A DNA stretch of 64,000 nt, from contig NZ_CP027228.1 of assembly GCF_002998925.1 (NCBI RefSeq), positions 1,302,001 to 1,366,000 of the forward strand. The letters run 5' to 3'. Origin of the DNA: Mogibacterium diversum (GTDB taxonomy: Bacteria > Bacillota > Clostridia > Peptostreptococcales > Anaerovoracaceae). The notes beneath the pieces are model-generated. The model was not told where the DNA came from. It saw nothing but the letters and a program-made list of their open reading frames with translations, and did no database searches. A program made the translations under genes and the position numbers. Positions 10,062-17,832 of this stretch are shown here, piece by piece; position 1 is the first letter of the stretch; each line of letters begins with the position of its first letter.

Positions 10062-10492
10062 TATTCGTCACCACCCTTTGCTTCCTGGTTCTTGACAACG
10101 AACTTGCACCTTACTGGTAGCTTGTGAGAAGCAAGTCTCAAAGCCTCCTTAGCCTGTGCTTCAGTTACGCCCTCAAGCTCGAACATTACTCTGCCCGGCT
10201 TAACTACAGCCACCCAATACTCAGGTGAACCTTTTCCGGAACCCATTCTTACTTCTGCTGGTTTCTTTGTGATTGGCTTATGTGGGAAGATTTTGATATA
10301 AACCTTTCCGCCTCTCTTGATGGATCTTGTCATCGCGATTCTGGCAGCCTCGATCTGCTTTGAGTCAATCCATGCTGGCTCTTCAGCAACTAGACCGAAC
10401 TGACCATATGTAACGGTGTTACCCTTTGTTGCAACACCCTTCATTCTGCCTCTGTGGACTCTTCTGCGTTTAACGCGCTTTGGCATTAACAT
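10061..10492 (-). CDS. rplP: 50S ribosomal protein L16
   Basis: Late-assembly protein that positions the A-site tRNA. The open frame extends 17 codons upstream, overlapping rpsC, but the family begins [19 protein letters not shown] and an AAAGGAGAGACTTGCC Shine-Dalgarno sits just before the ATG at 10492. I therefore take 143 residues. The C-terminal half has [18 protein letters not shown] 22-base gap then separates it from rpsC. Confidence 0.96.
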   Translation of the reverse strand: MLMPKRVKRRRVHRGRMKGVATKGNTVTYGQFGLVAEEPAWIDSKQIEAARIAMTRSIKRGGKVYIKIFPHKPITKKPAEVRMGSGKGSPEYWVAVVKPGRVMFELEGVTEAQAKEALRLASHKLPVRCKFVVKNQEAKGGDE

Positions 10493-10514
10493 GGCAAGTC
10501 TCTCCTTTCTATGA

Positions 10515-11378
10515 TTATTCTTCTGTTCCCTGTGCAGTTTCAACTACTTCAGGAGCAGGAGCCGCCTCAGTTACCTTTGGAGCCTTTCTAACTCTTGTAG
10601 TTGCTGGCTTAACCTCTGGTCTGCTTTCGCGGTTATCATTTCTTCTGTTTCCGAAGCTTCTCTTCTTATCTCTCTTATCGTTTCTTCTCTGCTTACGATC
10701 TCTTCTATCGTTTCTGGACTGCTCTGGAATAGCCTCCTTGAGACCCTTATCTAGAATCTCGCCGTGGTTAACCCAAACCTTAACACCAATTTTTCCGTAA
10801 GTAGTGTCTGCCTCTGCAAATCCATAATCGATATCAGCTCTGAGAGTGTGTAGAGGAACATTTCCTTCGCTGTACTTCTCGCTTCTAGCAATCTCGGCAC
10901 CACCAAGTCTTCCGGAAACAAGAACCTTGATACCCTTAGCTCCAGACTTCATAGTTCTCTGGATTGCGGACTTCATAGCTCTTCTGAAAGAAACTCTTCT
11001 CTCGAGTGCCTGTGCAATGCTCTCAGCTGTTAGCTGTGCATCAAGCTCAGCTCTTCTAACCTCTTCGATGGAAATATCTACAGTCTTACCTGTTAGCTTA
11101 ACGAGGTTCTTCTTGAGCTCGTCAATTCCATCTCCAGATCTTCCGATTACCATTCCTGGTCTAGCTGTTGCGATGATTACCTTTACCTTGTCAGCTGCAG
11201 GTCTCTCAATTACGACACTTGCAACGCCGGCAGCGTAAAGCTTCTTCTTAACATAGTTTCTAACCTTGTTGTCTTCAACTAGGAAATCAGCGAAGTTGCT
11301 CTTGTCAGCAAACCACTTTGAGTTCCAATTCTTGTTGACTCCAACTCTGAATCCATGTGGATTAACCTTCTGACCCAT
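10515..11378 (-). CDS. rpsC: 30S ribosomal protein S3 with a long charged C-terminal extension
   Basis: Small-subunit protein at the mRNA entry site with helicase activity. The core (residues 1 to about 216) has the KH domain with [20 protein letters not shown] and the C-terminal domain with [19 protein letters not shown]. The total of 287 residues is some 65 longer than usual: after [10 protein letters not shown] there is a stretch rich in Arg, Asp, Asn and Lys followed by an Ala/Pro/Glu-rich acidic tail. The 5' end overlaps the rplV 3' end by 17 bases. Confidence 0.97.
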   Translation of the reverse strand: MGQKVNPHGFRVGVNKNWNSKWFADKSNFADFLVEDNKVRNYVKKKLYAAGVASVVIERPAADKVKVIIATARPGMVIGRSGDGIDELKKNLVKLTGKTVDISIEEVRRAELDAQLTAESIAQALERRVSFRRAMKSAIQRTMKSGAKGIKVLVSGRLGGAEIARSEKYSEGNVPLHTLRADIDYGFAEADTTYGKIGVKVWVNHGEILDKGLKEAIPEQSRNDRRDRKQRRNDKRDKKRSFGNRRNDNRESRPEVKPATTRVRKAPKVTEAAPAPEVVETAQGTEE

Positions 11379-11751
11379 CTGGCTGACCTCCTTCTACTGT
11401 TTCTACTGCCTTTACAGCTTCTCTCTCCTTAAGAGTTACTCCAATGTGGCTTGTTCTCTTGAGGATCATGGATGCTCTACCCTGAGCGCCTGCTCTGAAT
11501 CTCTTCATTGTAGGACCCTGGTTTGCATAAACCTCTGCGACGTATAGCTCATCACGGTTCATATCAAAGTTGTTTTCAGCATTTGCTGCTGCGGACTGAA
11601 CTACCTTCTCTACAAGCTCTGCACCCTTTCCAGGTGTGAACTTGAGGATTGTTAATGCCTCGTTCAAATCTTTTCCTCTTACTAGGTCAGTAACAGGCTT
11701 TAGTTTGCTAGGAGACATTCTTACATATTTAGCAAGTGCTTTTGCTTCCAT
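11362..11751 (-). CDS. rplV: 50S ribosomal protein L22
   Basis: Lines the exit tunnel with a long beta hairpin. The 129 residues begin [20 protein letters not shown] and include [22 protein letters not shown]-terminal extension of about 15 residues beyond the usual end reads through the rpsC Shine-Dalgarno and overlaps the rpsC start by 17 bases. It lies 17 bases after rpsS. Confidence 0.97.
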   Translation of the reverse strand: MEAKALAKYVRMSPSKLKPVTDLVRGKDLNEALTILKFTPGKGAELVEKVVQSAAANAENNFDMNRDELYVAEVYANQGPTMKRFRAGAQGRASMILKRTSHIGVTLKEREAVKAVETVEGGQPDGSEG

Positions 11752-11768
11752 ATCAGTTTCTCCTTTCT

Positions 11769-12038
11769 TTATTTCGCCTTGTCACCAGCGTGACCCTTGT
11801 AAGTTCTAGTTGGAGCGAACTCTCCAAGTCTGTGACCTACCATATCTTCTGTGATGTATACAGGAACATGCTTACGACCGTCGTGAACAGCGATCGTATG
11901 TCCAACCATCTGAGGAAAAATCGTCGATGGTCTCGACCATGTCTTGATTACACTTTTTTCATTAGACTCGTTCATCGCTTCGATTCTCTTGATGAGTTTC
12001 TTTTCGACGAAAGGGCCCTTTTTTAGCGATCTTCCCAT
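11769..12038 (-). CDS. rpsS: 30S ribosomal protein S19
   Basis: Head protein of the 30S subunit, partner of S13. The 89 residues begin [20 protein letters not shown] and contain the conserved [20 protein letters not shown]. It lies 14 bases after rplB. Confidence 0.97.
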   Translation of the reverse strand: MGRSLKKGPFVEKKLIKRIEAMNESNEKSVIKTWSRPSTIFPQMVGHTIAVHDGRKHVPVYITEDMVGHRLGEFAPTRTYKGHAGDKAK

Positions 12039-12052
12039 TATATGCTCCTTTC

Positions 12053-12886
12053 TTATTTAGCATTTCTTCTTCTAACGATGTACTTGTTGGAATCCTTGTG
12101 CTTGTTACGTGTCTTGTAACCAAGAGTTGGTTTACCCCAAGGTGTAACTGGGCTCTTACGTCCAACTGGTGCTCTACCTTCACCACCGCCGTGTGGGTGA
12201 TCGTTAGGGTTCATTACGGAACCTCTTACTGTAGGTCTCCATCCCATGTGTCTCTTTCTACCAGCCTTACCAATCTGGATGTTAGCGTGGTCAATGTTAC
12301 CAACTTCTCCGATTGTAGCTCTGCAGTTGATTCTTACCATTCTTACTTCGCCGGATGGTAGCCTTACCTGAGCATAATTGCCTTCCTTAGCCATGAGCTG
12401 AGCGCCGTTACCAGCTGATCTTACAAGCTGAGCACCCTTTCCAGGCTTTAGCTCGATGTTGTGAATGATTGTACCTACTGGGATATTCGCGATTGGTAGT
12501 GCGTTTCCTACCTTGATATCCGAATCTGGTCCAGATTCAACTACGTCTCCAACGCGCAGCTTGTTAGGAGCAACAATGTATCTCTTCTCTCCATCTGCGT
12601 AAACTAGAAGAGCGATATTCGCTGTTCTATTTGGATCGTACTCGATAGTCTTAACTGTTGCTGGAATACCGTCTTTAGTTCTCTTAAAGTCGATAATTCT
12701 GTACTTAGGTCTGTATCCGCCACCTCTATGTCTAACGGTGATCTTACCTCTTACATTTCTTCCTGAATGCTTCTTCAGAGTTTTAGTAAGGGATTTTTCT
12801 GGCTTGCTAACTGTTATCTCCTCGAAAGTCGAAACAGTCATGCCTCTCAGACCAGGAGTGGTTGGATTATACTTCTTAATTCCCAT
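12053..12886 (-). CDS. rplB: 50S ribosomal protein L2
   Basis: Core large-subunit protein needed for subunit association and peptidyl transfer. The 277 residues include [17 protein letters not shown], and the catalytic-region histidine lies in [17 protein letters not shown]. The family-typical KYIVRRR end is present. It lies 17 bases after rplW. Confidence 0.97.
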   Translation of the reverse strand: MGIKKYNPTTPGLRGMTVSTFEEITVSKPEKSLTKTLKKHSGRNVRGKITVRHRGGGYRPKYRIIDFKRTKDGIPATVKTIEYDPNRTANIALLVYADGEKRYIVAPNKLRVGDVVESGPDSDIKVGNALPIANIPVGTIIHNIELKPGKGAQLVRSAGNGAQLMAKEGNYAQVRLPSGEVRMVRINCRATIGEVGNIDHANIQIGKAGRKRHMGWRPTVRGSVMNPNDHPHGGGEGRAPVGRKSPVTPWGKPTLGYKTRNKHKDSNKYIVRRRNAK

Positions 12887-12903
12887 TATTTACTCCTCCT
12901 ATT

Positions 12904-13194
12904 TTACAGTCCCTGGAAGATCTCGATCTCTTTGCTATCCGCAGCGAGAGTAACGATTGCCTTCTTATAAGAAGCTGTTCTTCCTACTGTTCTTCCCATT
13001 CTCTTAACTTTTCCATTAACGTTCATGATATTAACCTTAGCAACATCAACTCCGAAGATTTCTTCGACAGCCTGTCTAACTTCGGTCTTGTTAGCTGTAT
13101 CAGCAACCTTGAAAACATACTTCTTGTCAGCCGACATGTCCATGCTCTGCTCGGTGATGATAGGCTTAAGTATTACGTCGTAACCGCTCTTCAT
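12904..13194 (-). CDS. rplW: 50S ribosomal protein L23
   Basis: Tunnel-exit protein that docks trigger factor and SRP. The 96 residues contain [13 protein letters not shown] and the [19 protein letters not shown] region. Its ATG overlaps the rplD stop by one base (TAATG), which suggests coupled translation. Confidence 0.96.
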   Translation of the reverse strand: MKSGYDVILKPIITEQSMDMSADKKYVFKVADTANKTEVRQAVEEIFGVDVAKVNIMNVNGKVKRMGRTVGRTASYKKAIVTLAADSKEIEIFQGL

Positions 13195-13817
13195 TATGCG
13201 TATACCTCCTCAATTCTCTCAGCTGCTGCCTTAGTGAGCACGAGGCTGTAATGATTGATGATCTCATATACATTCATTGTGCTTACAAGTGCAGTTCTCA
13301 CACCCTGAATGTTAGAAGCAGATCTAACAACGTTCTCATCCTTCTCATCCATTACGATGAGGGCCTTCTTATCAGCCTTGATATTCTCGAGAACCTTAAC
13401 CATTTCCTTAGTCTTTGGTTCAGCGAACTTTAGCTCATCTAGTACGATGATTTCCTTGTCAGCAACCTTAGCAGAAAGTACGGACTTAAGAGCAAGTCTC
13501 TTTACCTTCTTAGGAACTGCATATCTGTAGTCCCTTGGCTTTGGTGCGAAAACAATTCCACCACCTACCTGCGTAGGATCTGTTGTGCTTCCCTGTCTGT
13601 GGCGACCTGTACCCTTCTGTCTGAAAGGCTTGCGTCCGCCTCCTCTTACTTCACTTCTTGTCTTGGCAGATTGGGTTCCCTGTCTCTGGTTTGCCAAGTA
13701 ATTCTTGACTACAGTCTGTACTGCGATTTCGTTTGGTTCGATTCCAAAGATTTCATCATTCAATGTAACTTCGCCAACCTCAGCACCGGCCATATTAAGC
13801 ATCTTTACTTTTGCCAT
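13194..13817 (-). CDS. rplD: 50S ribosomal protein L4
   Basis: Tunnel protein and, in enterobacteria, the autoregulator of the S10 operon. The 207 residues contain the extended loop [20 protein letters not shown] followed by [20 protein letters not shown]. It lies 23 bases after rplC. Confidence 0.97.
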   Translation of the reverse strand: MAKVKMLNMAGAEVGEVTLNDEIFGIEPNEIAVQTVVKNYLANQRQGTQSAKTRSEVRGGGRKPFRQKGTGRHRQGSTTDPTQVGGGIVFAPKPRDYRYAVPKKVKRLALKSVLSAKVADKEIIVLDELKFAEPKTKEMVKVLENIKADKKALIVMDEKDENVVRSASNIQGVRTALVSTMNVYEIINHYSLVLTKAAAERIEEVYA

Positions 13818-13840
13818 TAGTGATTCCTCCTTTCTGCCTC

Positions 13841-14476
13841 TTATTTATTCTGTCCTTTTACCGCACCCTTAACCTTAAGGAGTCCGCCCTTCTTTCCAGG
13901 AACAGCTCCCTTAACGAGAAGTAGGTTGCGATCAGCAATAACCTTTACGAGAACGATGTTCTGTACTGTAACTGTGTCTCTACCCATTCTTCCTGGGGCC
14001 TTGTTGCCCTTGAAGACTCTTGATGGGTATGTACCAGCGGCAAGAGCACCTGCAAGTCTCTTATGCTTGGAACCGTGAGTCATAGGTCCTCTGCGGTGTC
14101 CGTGTCTCTTGATGTTACCCTGAGTTCCCTTACCTTTGGAAACGCCTGTAACGTCAAGCTTCATTCCCTCTTCGAAATCAGCAACTGTGATTTCCTGTCC
14201 TACCTCGTAAGTCTCGCCATCTTCGACTCTGAACTCAGCGAGGTACTTCTTAGGAGCTACTCCGCACTTCTCAAAATGACCAGTCTCTGGCTTGTTGAGT
14301 CTGTGTGCCTTCTGCTCCTCGTAGCCAACCTGTACAGCATTGTAGCCGTCGGTCTCTACTGTCTTAACCTGCGTTACTACCTCAGGTCCGGCTTCGATTA
14401 CGGTAACTGGTACTACAGCACCGTTCTCATTGAAGATCTGTGTCATGCCGATCTTCTTGCCTAAAAGTGTTTTCAT
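13841..14476 (-). CDS. rplC: 50S ribosomal protein L3
   Basis: Initiates large-subunit assembly and reaches the peptidyl transferase centre. The 211 residues begin MKTLLGKKIGMTQIFNENGA and include VTGVSKGKGTQGNIKRHGHR. A GGAGGAGAATT Shine-Dalgarno precedes the ATG. An 80-base gap separates it from rpsJ. Confidence 0.97.
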   Translation of the reverse strand: MKTLLGKKIGMTQIFNENGAVVPVTVIEAGPEVVTQVKTVETDGYNAVQVGYEEQKAHRLNKPETGHFEKCGVAPKKYLAEFRVEDGETYEVGQEITVADFEEGMKLDVTGVSKGKGTQGNIKRHGHRRGPMTHGSKHKRLAGALAAGTYPSRVFKGNKAPGRMGRDTVTVQNIVLVKVIADRNLLLVKGAVPGKKGGLLKVKGAVKGQNK

Positions 14477-14556
14477 AATTCTCCTCCTAGTGTCTTACAG
14501 CGGATCGCCCTGGTTTGGCCGAATTGCCCTCTCATGCGATCTTTCTAAAATCTAGC

Positions 14557-14868
14557 TTAGAGCTTGATTTCAATGTCAATGCCTGCTGGCATATCGAGCT
14601 TAGCAAGAGCGTCTGTTGTCTTAGTCGAAGCATTAGTAATATCGATAAGACGCTTGTGTGTTCTCTGCTCAAACTGCTCTCTGCTGTCCTTGTACTTGTG
14701 AACAGCTCTGATGATTGTTACGACTTCCTTCTCTGTTGGAAGTGGAATAGGGCCAGATACTGTAGCGCCTGTTCTCTCAGCAGTCTCAACAATCTTTGCT
14801 GCCGACTTATCCAATAGAGCATGGTCATAAGCCTTCAGTCTGATTCTGATTTTCTGTAGTTCGCTCAT
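14557..14868 (-). CDS. rpsJ: 30S ribosomal protein S10
   Basis: First gene of the operon; head protein of the 30S subunit that also acts as NusE in antitermination. The 103 residues include [20 protein letters not shown] and [12 protein letters not shown]. An AGGAGGAACTACTA Shine-Dalgarno precedes the ATG. The upstream leader is about 220 bases long with stable hairpins. Confidence 0.97.
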   Translation of the reverse strand: MSELQKIRIRLKAYDHALLDKSAAKIVETAERTGATVSGPIPLPTEKEVVTIIRAVHKYKDSREQFEQRTHKRLIDITNASTKTTDALAKLDMPAGIDIEIKL

Positions 14869-15091
14869 TAGTAGTTCCTCCTGTTTGTTTTGTACTGTTT
14901 TCGCTATGCTTGTACAGGACTTCGCCCGTTTTTACTTGCTTCACCATGGCACTTACACTCTTTCGTGCGTTTCCTAAAGGTTTACACAAATCAAAAATGG
15001 CGAACCCCCTCGCCCTCGTCTAGCGAGGACAATTCTCCGCAGAAATTACCTGATAGCTCAGCAACTTCCTGCTTCATCGCCTTAAACAAGC
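14869..15091 (-). promoter_or_regulatory. Structured 5' leader of the S10 operon
   Basis: From the predicted transcription start near 15091 to the rpsJ start there are about 220 untranslated bases. Two short hairpins are visible on the minus strand in the 15000-15035 region: CCTCG-CTAGA-CGAGG, and just downstream GGCGA paired with TCGCC. No known riboswitch or L4-leader consensus was recognised. The leader may serve autoregulation by a ribosomal protein, but this is inference. Confidence 0.4.
14991..15077 (-). CDS. Possible 28-codon leader ORF in the S10 5' UTR
   Basis: An ATG at 15077 opens a 28-codon frame (start MKQEVAELSGNF, end EGVRHF) ending in TGA. It begins only about 14 bases after the predicted transcription start, with a weak AAGG close to the ATG, and it spans both leader hairpins. 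It resembles no protein I know. It could be a regulatory leader peptide or chance. Confidence 0.2.
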   Translation of the reverse strand: MKQEVAELSGNFCGELSSLDEGEGVRHF

Positions 15092-15097
15092 TTTTAA

Positions 15098-15126
15098 ATT
15101 ATACATGGCAAGAATTTACAATGCAA
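15098..15126 (-). promoter_or_regulatory. Promoter of the S10-spc-alpha operon
   Basis: On the minus strand TTGCAT (15121-15126), 17 bases, then TATAAT (15098-15103). The -10 is perfect and the spacing ideal. It lies 230 bases upstream of rpsJ and is the best promoter match in the 15 kb region. Beyond it, up to 15470, the sequence is AT-rich with no open frame of note. Confidence 0.65.
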
Positions 15127-15473
15127 GGCTTTTTTGTACTTTTTTAAGAAAGTAATTACAGTGTTTTCAAGTGTTACAGGTGGCTCCACACTAACACGGC
15201 TACGTGCGTTTCCTTGGTGTTGATATTTCATCAAAAACTATTCGTTTTTTTATGTTTTTTGTATAAATTGCACTATTTTAGGGTTTGTTTCGTTCATTTG
15301 ACTCAGCTGATCGAATATGAATAATTGATATGTTTTCTCAAAAATACATAAAAAATACATTATTTAGCAGTTGGTATTTTCCAAACACGCCTTAGTAGTC
15401 TTTTATCGTCTATTTATATTTTATGTTTCTATATGTATTTGATTCTCATATCGATACTATACGACTGCATATA

Positions 15474-15482
15474 TGATACAAT
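15474..15482 (+). promoter_or_regulatory. Candidate extended -10 promoter of the desulfoferrodoxin gene
   Basis: TGATACAAT reads as an extended -10 (TG-N-TACAAT) 50 bases before the chosen start codon. No good -35 is visible at the right distance, which is tolerable for an extended -10 element. Confidence 0.35.
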
Positions 15483-15532
15483 TCTCTTATAAGATATTGA
15501 GTTTCAGTATTTCTGAAAGGAGTATTAACAAA

Positions 15533-15913
15533 ATGAAAAAGTTATATAAGAGTAAAAGTTGCGGTACTATTGTAGGCAAGGTATTTGATGATGGTGGAGT
15601 TCTCGCATGTTGTGGGGAAGATATGGAAGAGCTTGTGCCAAAGACCGCTGATTCTGCTACTGAAAAGCACGTTCCTGTGGTTGAGTGTGACGGCAATCTC
15701 GTTAAGGTTACTGTTGGTAGCACACTTCACCCTATGACAGAGGAGCATCATATTCAGTTCATAATACTTGAAACCAATCTAGGATTCCAAAGAAAAGCTC
15801 TAAAGGTTGATGGAGAGCCTGTTGCAACATTTGCCATCCAGGACGGAGAAAAAGTTGTAGCAGCATACGAGTATTGCAATATCCACGGCTTCTGGGTTAA
15901 CGAGTTAAACTAA
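15533..15913 (+). CDS. Desulfoferrodoxin / superoxide reductase family protein with incomplete centre I
   Basis: Reduces superoxide to peroxide at a mononuclear iron centre. The 126 residues start at the ATG after GAAAGGAGTATTAACAAA; an upstream in-frame ATG at 15473 lacks a Shine-Dalgarno. Centre II is intact: E44-K45-H46, H66 and H72 (TLHPMTEEHH), C115 and H118 (CNIHGFW). The N-terminal desulforedoxin-like site normally has four cysteines; here C10 and the C26-C27 pair remain but the first is S7, so a classic FeS4 centre is not possible. The gene stands alone on the plus strand and ends at a strong bidirectional terminator. Confidence 0.88.
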   Translation: MKKLYKSKSCGTIVGKVFDDGGVLACCGEDMEELVPKTADSATEKHVPVVECDGNLVKVTVGSTLHPMTEEHHIQFIILETNLGFQRKALKVDGEPVATFAIQDGEKVVAAYEYCNIHGFWVNELN

Positions 15914-16018
15914 TATTGTATGATCAGGGGGGTATGCCACCAAATAGTCTGCCTCAGGAGCTTTGTACTGGTTGATATAGATTGATTAGAATAATTGGTC
16001 ACAGATTTCATAGAAAAG

Positions 16019-16055
16019 CATAAGCGGAAGGCGATGGCCTTCCGCTTATGTTTTC
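16019..16055. terminator. Bidirectional terminator
   Basis: A perfect 14-bp stem (arms 16019-16032 and 16037-16050) with loop GATG is followed by TTTTCTT on the plus strand and by CTTTTCT on the minus strand. It lies between convergent genes, the desulfoferrodoxin (+) and the HIT gene (-), and can serve both. Confidence 0.85.
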
Positions 16056-16094
16056 TTATGTTTACTTGCTCTTCTATATGTCTCTAACAATCCT

Positions 16095-16436
16095 CTAGCC
16101 TGGTGGCCAAGTCATCTTTCTACGTCCAAGAATATGAATGTGCAGATGGTGAACAGTTTGCTGCCCATCTTCTCCAGTATTGATAACGGTTCTATATCCA
16201 TTATCTAGACCTTCTTGAGCTGCGATATCCTTAATCTTGAGCATCATGTGTCCCATAAGCTCTCTATCTGCGTCTTCTAAATCATTAAGAGATGCAACGT
16301 GCTTCTTGGGAACCATCAAAACATGTACAGGTGCCTCTGGAGCAGCATCACGGAAAACCGAAATAAGGTCATCCTCGTATACCATATCAGTAGGTATCTC
16401 ACCTTTTGCAAGCTTGCAGAAAATGCAATCTTCCAT
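16095..16436 (-). CDS. HIT family nucleotide-binding protein
   Basis: Histidine-triad hydrolase of the HinT type, expected to cleave purine nucleoside phosphoramidates or AMP adducts. The 113 residues begin MEDCIFCKLAKGEIP, with a likely zinc-site CxxC, and contain the triad HHLHIHILG near the C-terminus. It lies 14 bases after mtaB in the same direction, a common pairing in Firmicutes. Confidence 0.93.
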   Translation of the reverse strand: MEDCIFCKLAKGEIPTDMVYEDDLISVFRDAAPEAPVHVLMVPKKHVASLNDLEDADRELMGHMMLKIKDIAAQEGLDNGYRTVINTGEDGQQTVHHLHIHILGRRKMTWPPG

Positions 16437-16450
16437 ATGACTCCTCCTTT

Positions 16451-17803
16451 CTAGACCACTTCAGCTAAGCAGCCTTCCTTGTAATTAGAGATTAACCGAA
16501 CCTCAACGAATTCGCCTGAGGTCAGCTTTCGCTCCTTATCCTTAATATACACCTTTATGTAGTTAGATGTATATCCTGTAGCGTAATCTTCTTCAAAAGT
16601 TTCCACGAGCACTCTGTGTACTACGCCAAAGTTGCGTTTTTGGAACTCCTGTGCGACGTGTCCCGCTCTGTTAATCAGCTCATTTACACGAGCCGTCTTG
16701 TCTGCCGGCGTCACTGTTTCCTTATACTTCGCAGCCTCAGTGCCCTGCCTAGGCGAGAATTTGAATGCATGAACTCTGCCGAAAGTGGCTTTGTTAACGA
16801 CGTCTAGAGTGTCTGCGAAATCTTCTTTCGTCTCCCCAGGAAATCCAACTATTATATCCGTCGTGATTCCGTATAGCGAATCAACGCTTCGTATAGCCTC
16901 GACAATCGCGAGGTATTCATCTCTAGTGTATCTGCGTTTCATGCCCTTTAGAACATTGTTACTGCCACTTTGTATAGATAGGTGCAGATGTCTGCAAAGT
17001 CTCTTGTACTTGACGATTCGCTCAACGTGTTCCTTGTCTACAACGTTAGGTTCAAGTGAGCTCAGTCTTACTCTGAAATCTCCTTCTAATTCATCAAGCC
17101 TCTTCAGCACCGCTTCAATTCCTGAAAGACCTTCTTCATCATTTTGTCTCTTAAATGCAAAGCCTTTTTCGCTTCCATATAGAGCGGTATTGATGCCCGT
17201 AAGCACAATTTCCTTGTAACCTCTATCTACAAGAGCTTTCGCCTCAGCAATAATCTCCTCTATCCCTCTGCTTCTGACCGCACCCCTTGCATAAGGAATC
17301 TTGCAGTAGGAGCAGAATCGGTTGCAACCTTCTTCAATCTTTATATATGCCCTCTGCATCTGTGACTCACTTGAGATTACGATGCCAGTCTCCTCATAGC
17401 CAACAAGCTCGCTAAAAGGAAGTACTCTGGTTTCAGTATCAGGCTCTTTGCCAGTCTTTCTAAGCTCCAAAGCATTCATAACCTCTTCGCAGATAGTAGA
17501 CTTAAGGTTATTTCCAATAACGATATCAACATCAGGCATGGCCTCAAGCTCTTCGCTAGCAGTCTGGGCATAGCAGCCAGTAACCACCATCACAGAATCA
17601 GGGCTGAGCTTCTTCATGCGCCTTATATACTTTCTCGACTTGCTATCAGCAACGCTTGTCACAGTGCAAGTATTGATGACATAGGCGTCAGCAGCTTCAT
17701 CTTCCCCCACGATTTCTGCACCGCGGGAAAGGAACTCTTCTTTCATAGCCTCTGTCTCATATTGATTCACCTTGCATCCAAGCGTATGAAAAGCAATCTT
17801 CAT
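16451..17803 (-). CDS. mtaB: tRNA t6A37 methylthiotransferase (MiaB-like radical SAM)
   Basis: Adds a methylthio group to t6A at position 37 of tRNAs reading ANN codons. The 450 residues have the N-terminal UPF0004 domain with its three cluster cysteines (TLGCKVNQYET, INTCTVT, VTGCYAQ), the radical SAM triad (CNRFCSYCKIPYARG) and a C-terminal TRAM domain. GCKVNQYET is characteristic of the MtaB rather than the MiaB clade. The start is 29 bases after the stop of the surface protein. TGTGTTA/TAACACA arms surround that stop. Confidence 0.92.
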   Translation of the reverse strand: MKIAFHTLGCKVNQYETEAMKEEFLSRGAEIVGEDEAADAYVINTCTVTSVADSKSRKYIRRMKKLSPDSVMVVTGCYAQTASEELEAMPDVDIVIGNNLKSTICEEVMNALELRKTGKEPDTETRVLPFSELVGYEETGIVISSESQMQRAYIKIEEGCNRFCSYCKIPYARGAVRSRGIEEIIAEAKALVDRGYKEIVLTGINTALYGSEKGFAFKRQNDEEGLSGIEAVLKRLDELEGDFRVRLSSLEPNVVDKEHVERIVKYKRLCRHLHLSIQSGSNNVLKGMKRRYTRDEYLAIVEAIRSVDSLYGITTDIIVGFPGETKEDFADTLDVVNKATFGRVHAFKFSPRQGTEAAKYKETVTPADKTARVNELINRAGHVAQEFQKRNFGVVHRVLVETFEEDYATGYTSNYIKVYIKDKERKLTSGEFVEVRLISNYKEGCLAEVV

Positions 17804-17832
17804 ATGTGTTAACCGTCCTTTACAATGATGGG

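Larger units (their letters stand above)
14950..15214 (-). repeat. Pair of 26-base direct repeats around the S10 promoter
   Basis: Copies at 14950-14975 and 15189-15214 agree at 21 of 26 positions; on the minus strand both read AGGAAACGCACG, six variable bases, then TGT-AGTG. One copy lies in the leader and the other about 60 bases upstream of the -35. The conserved ends flank a variable centre, as in a binding site or short hairpin. Confidence 0.4.

Noticed and set aside
10493..10543. Upstream extension of rplP
   Set aside because: It would overlap rpsC; the internal ATG has a good Shine-Dalgarno and the family N-terminus.
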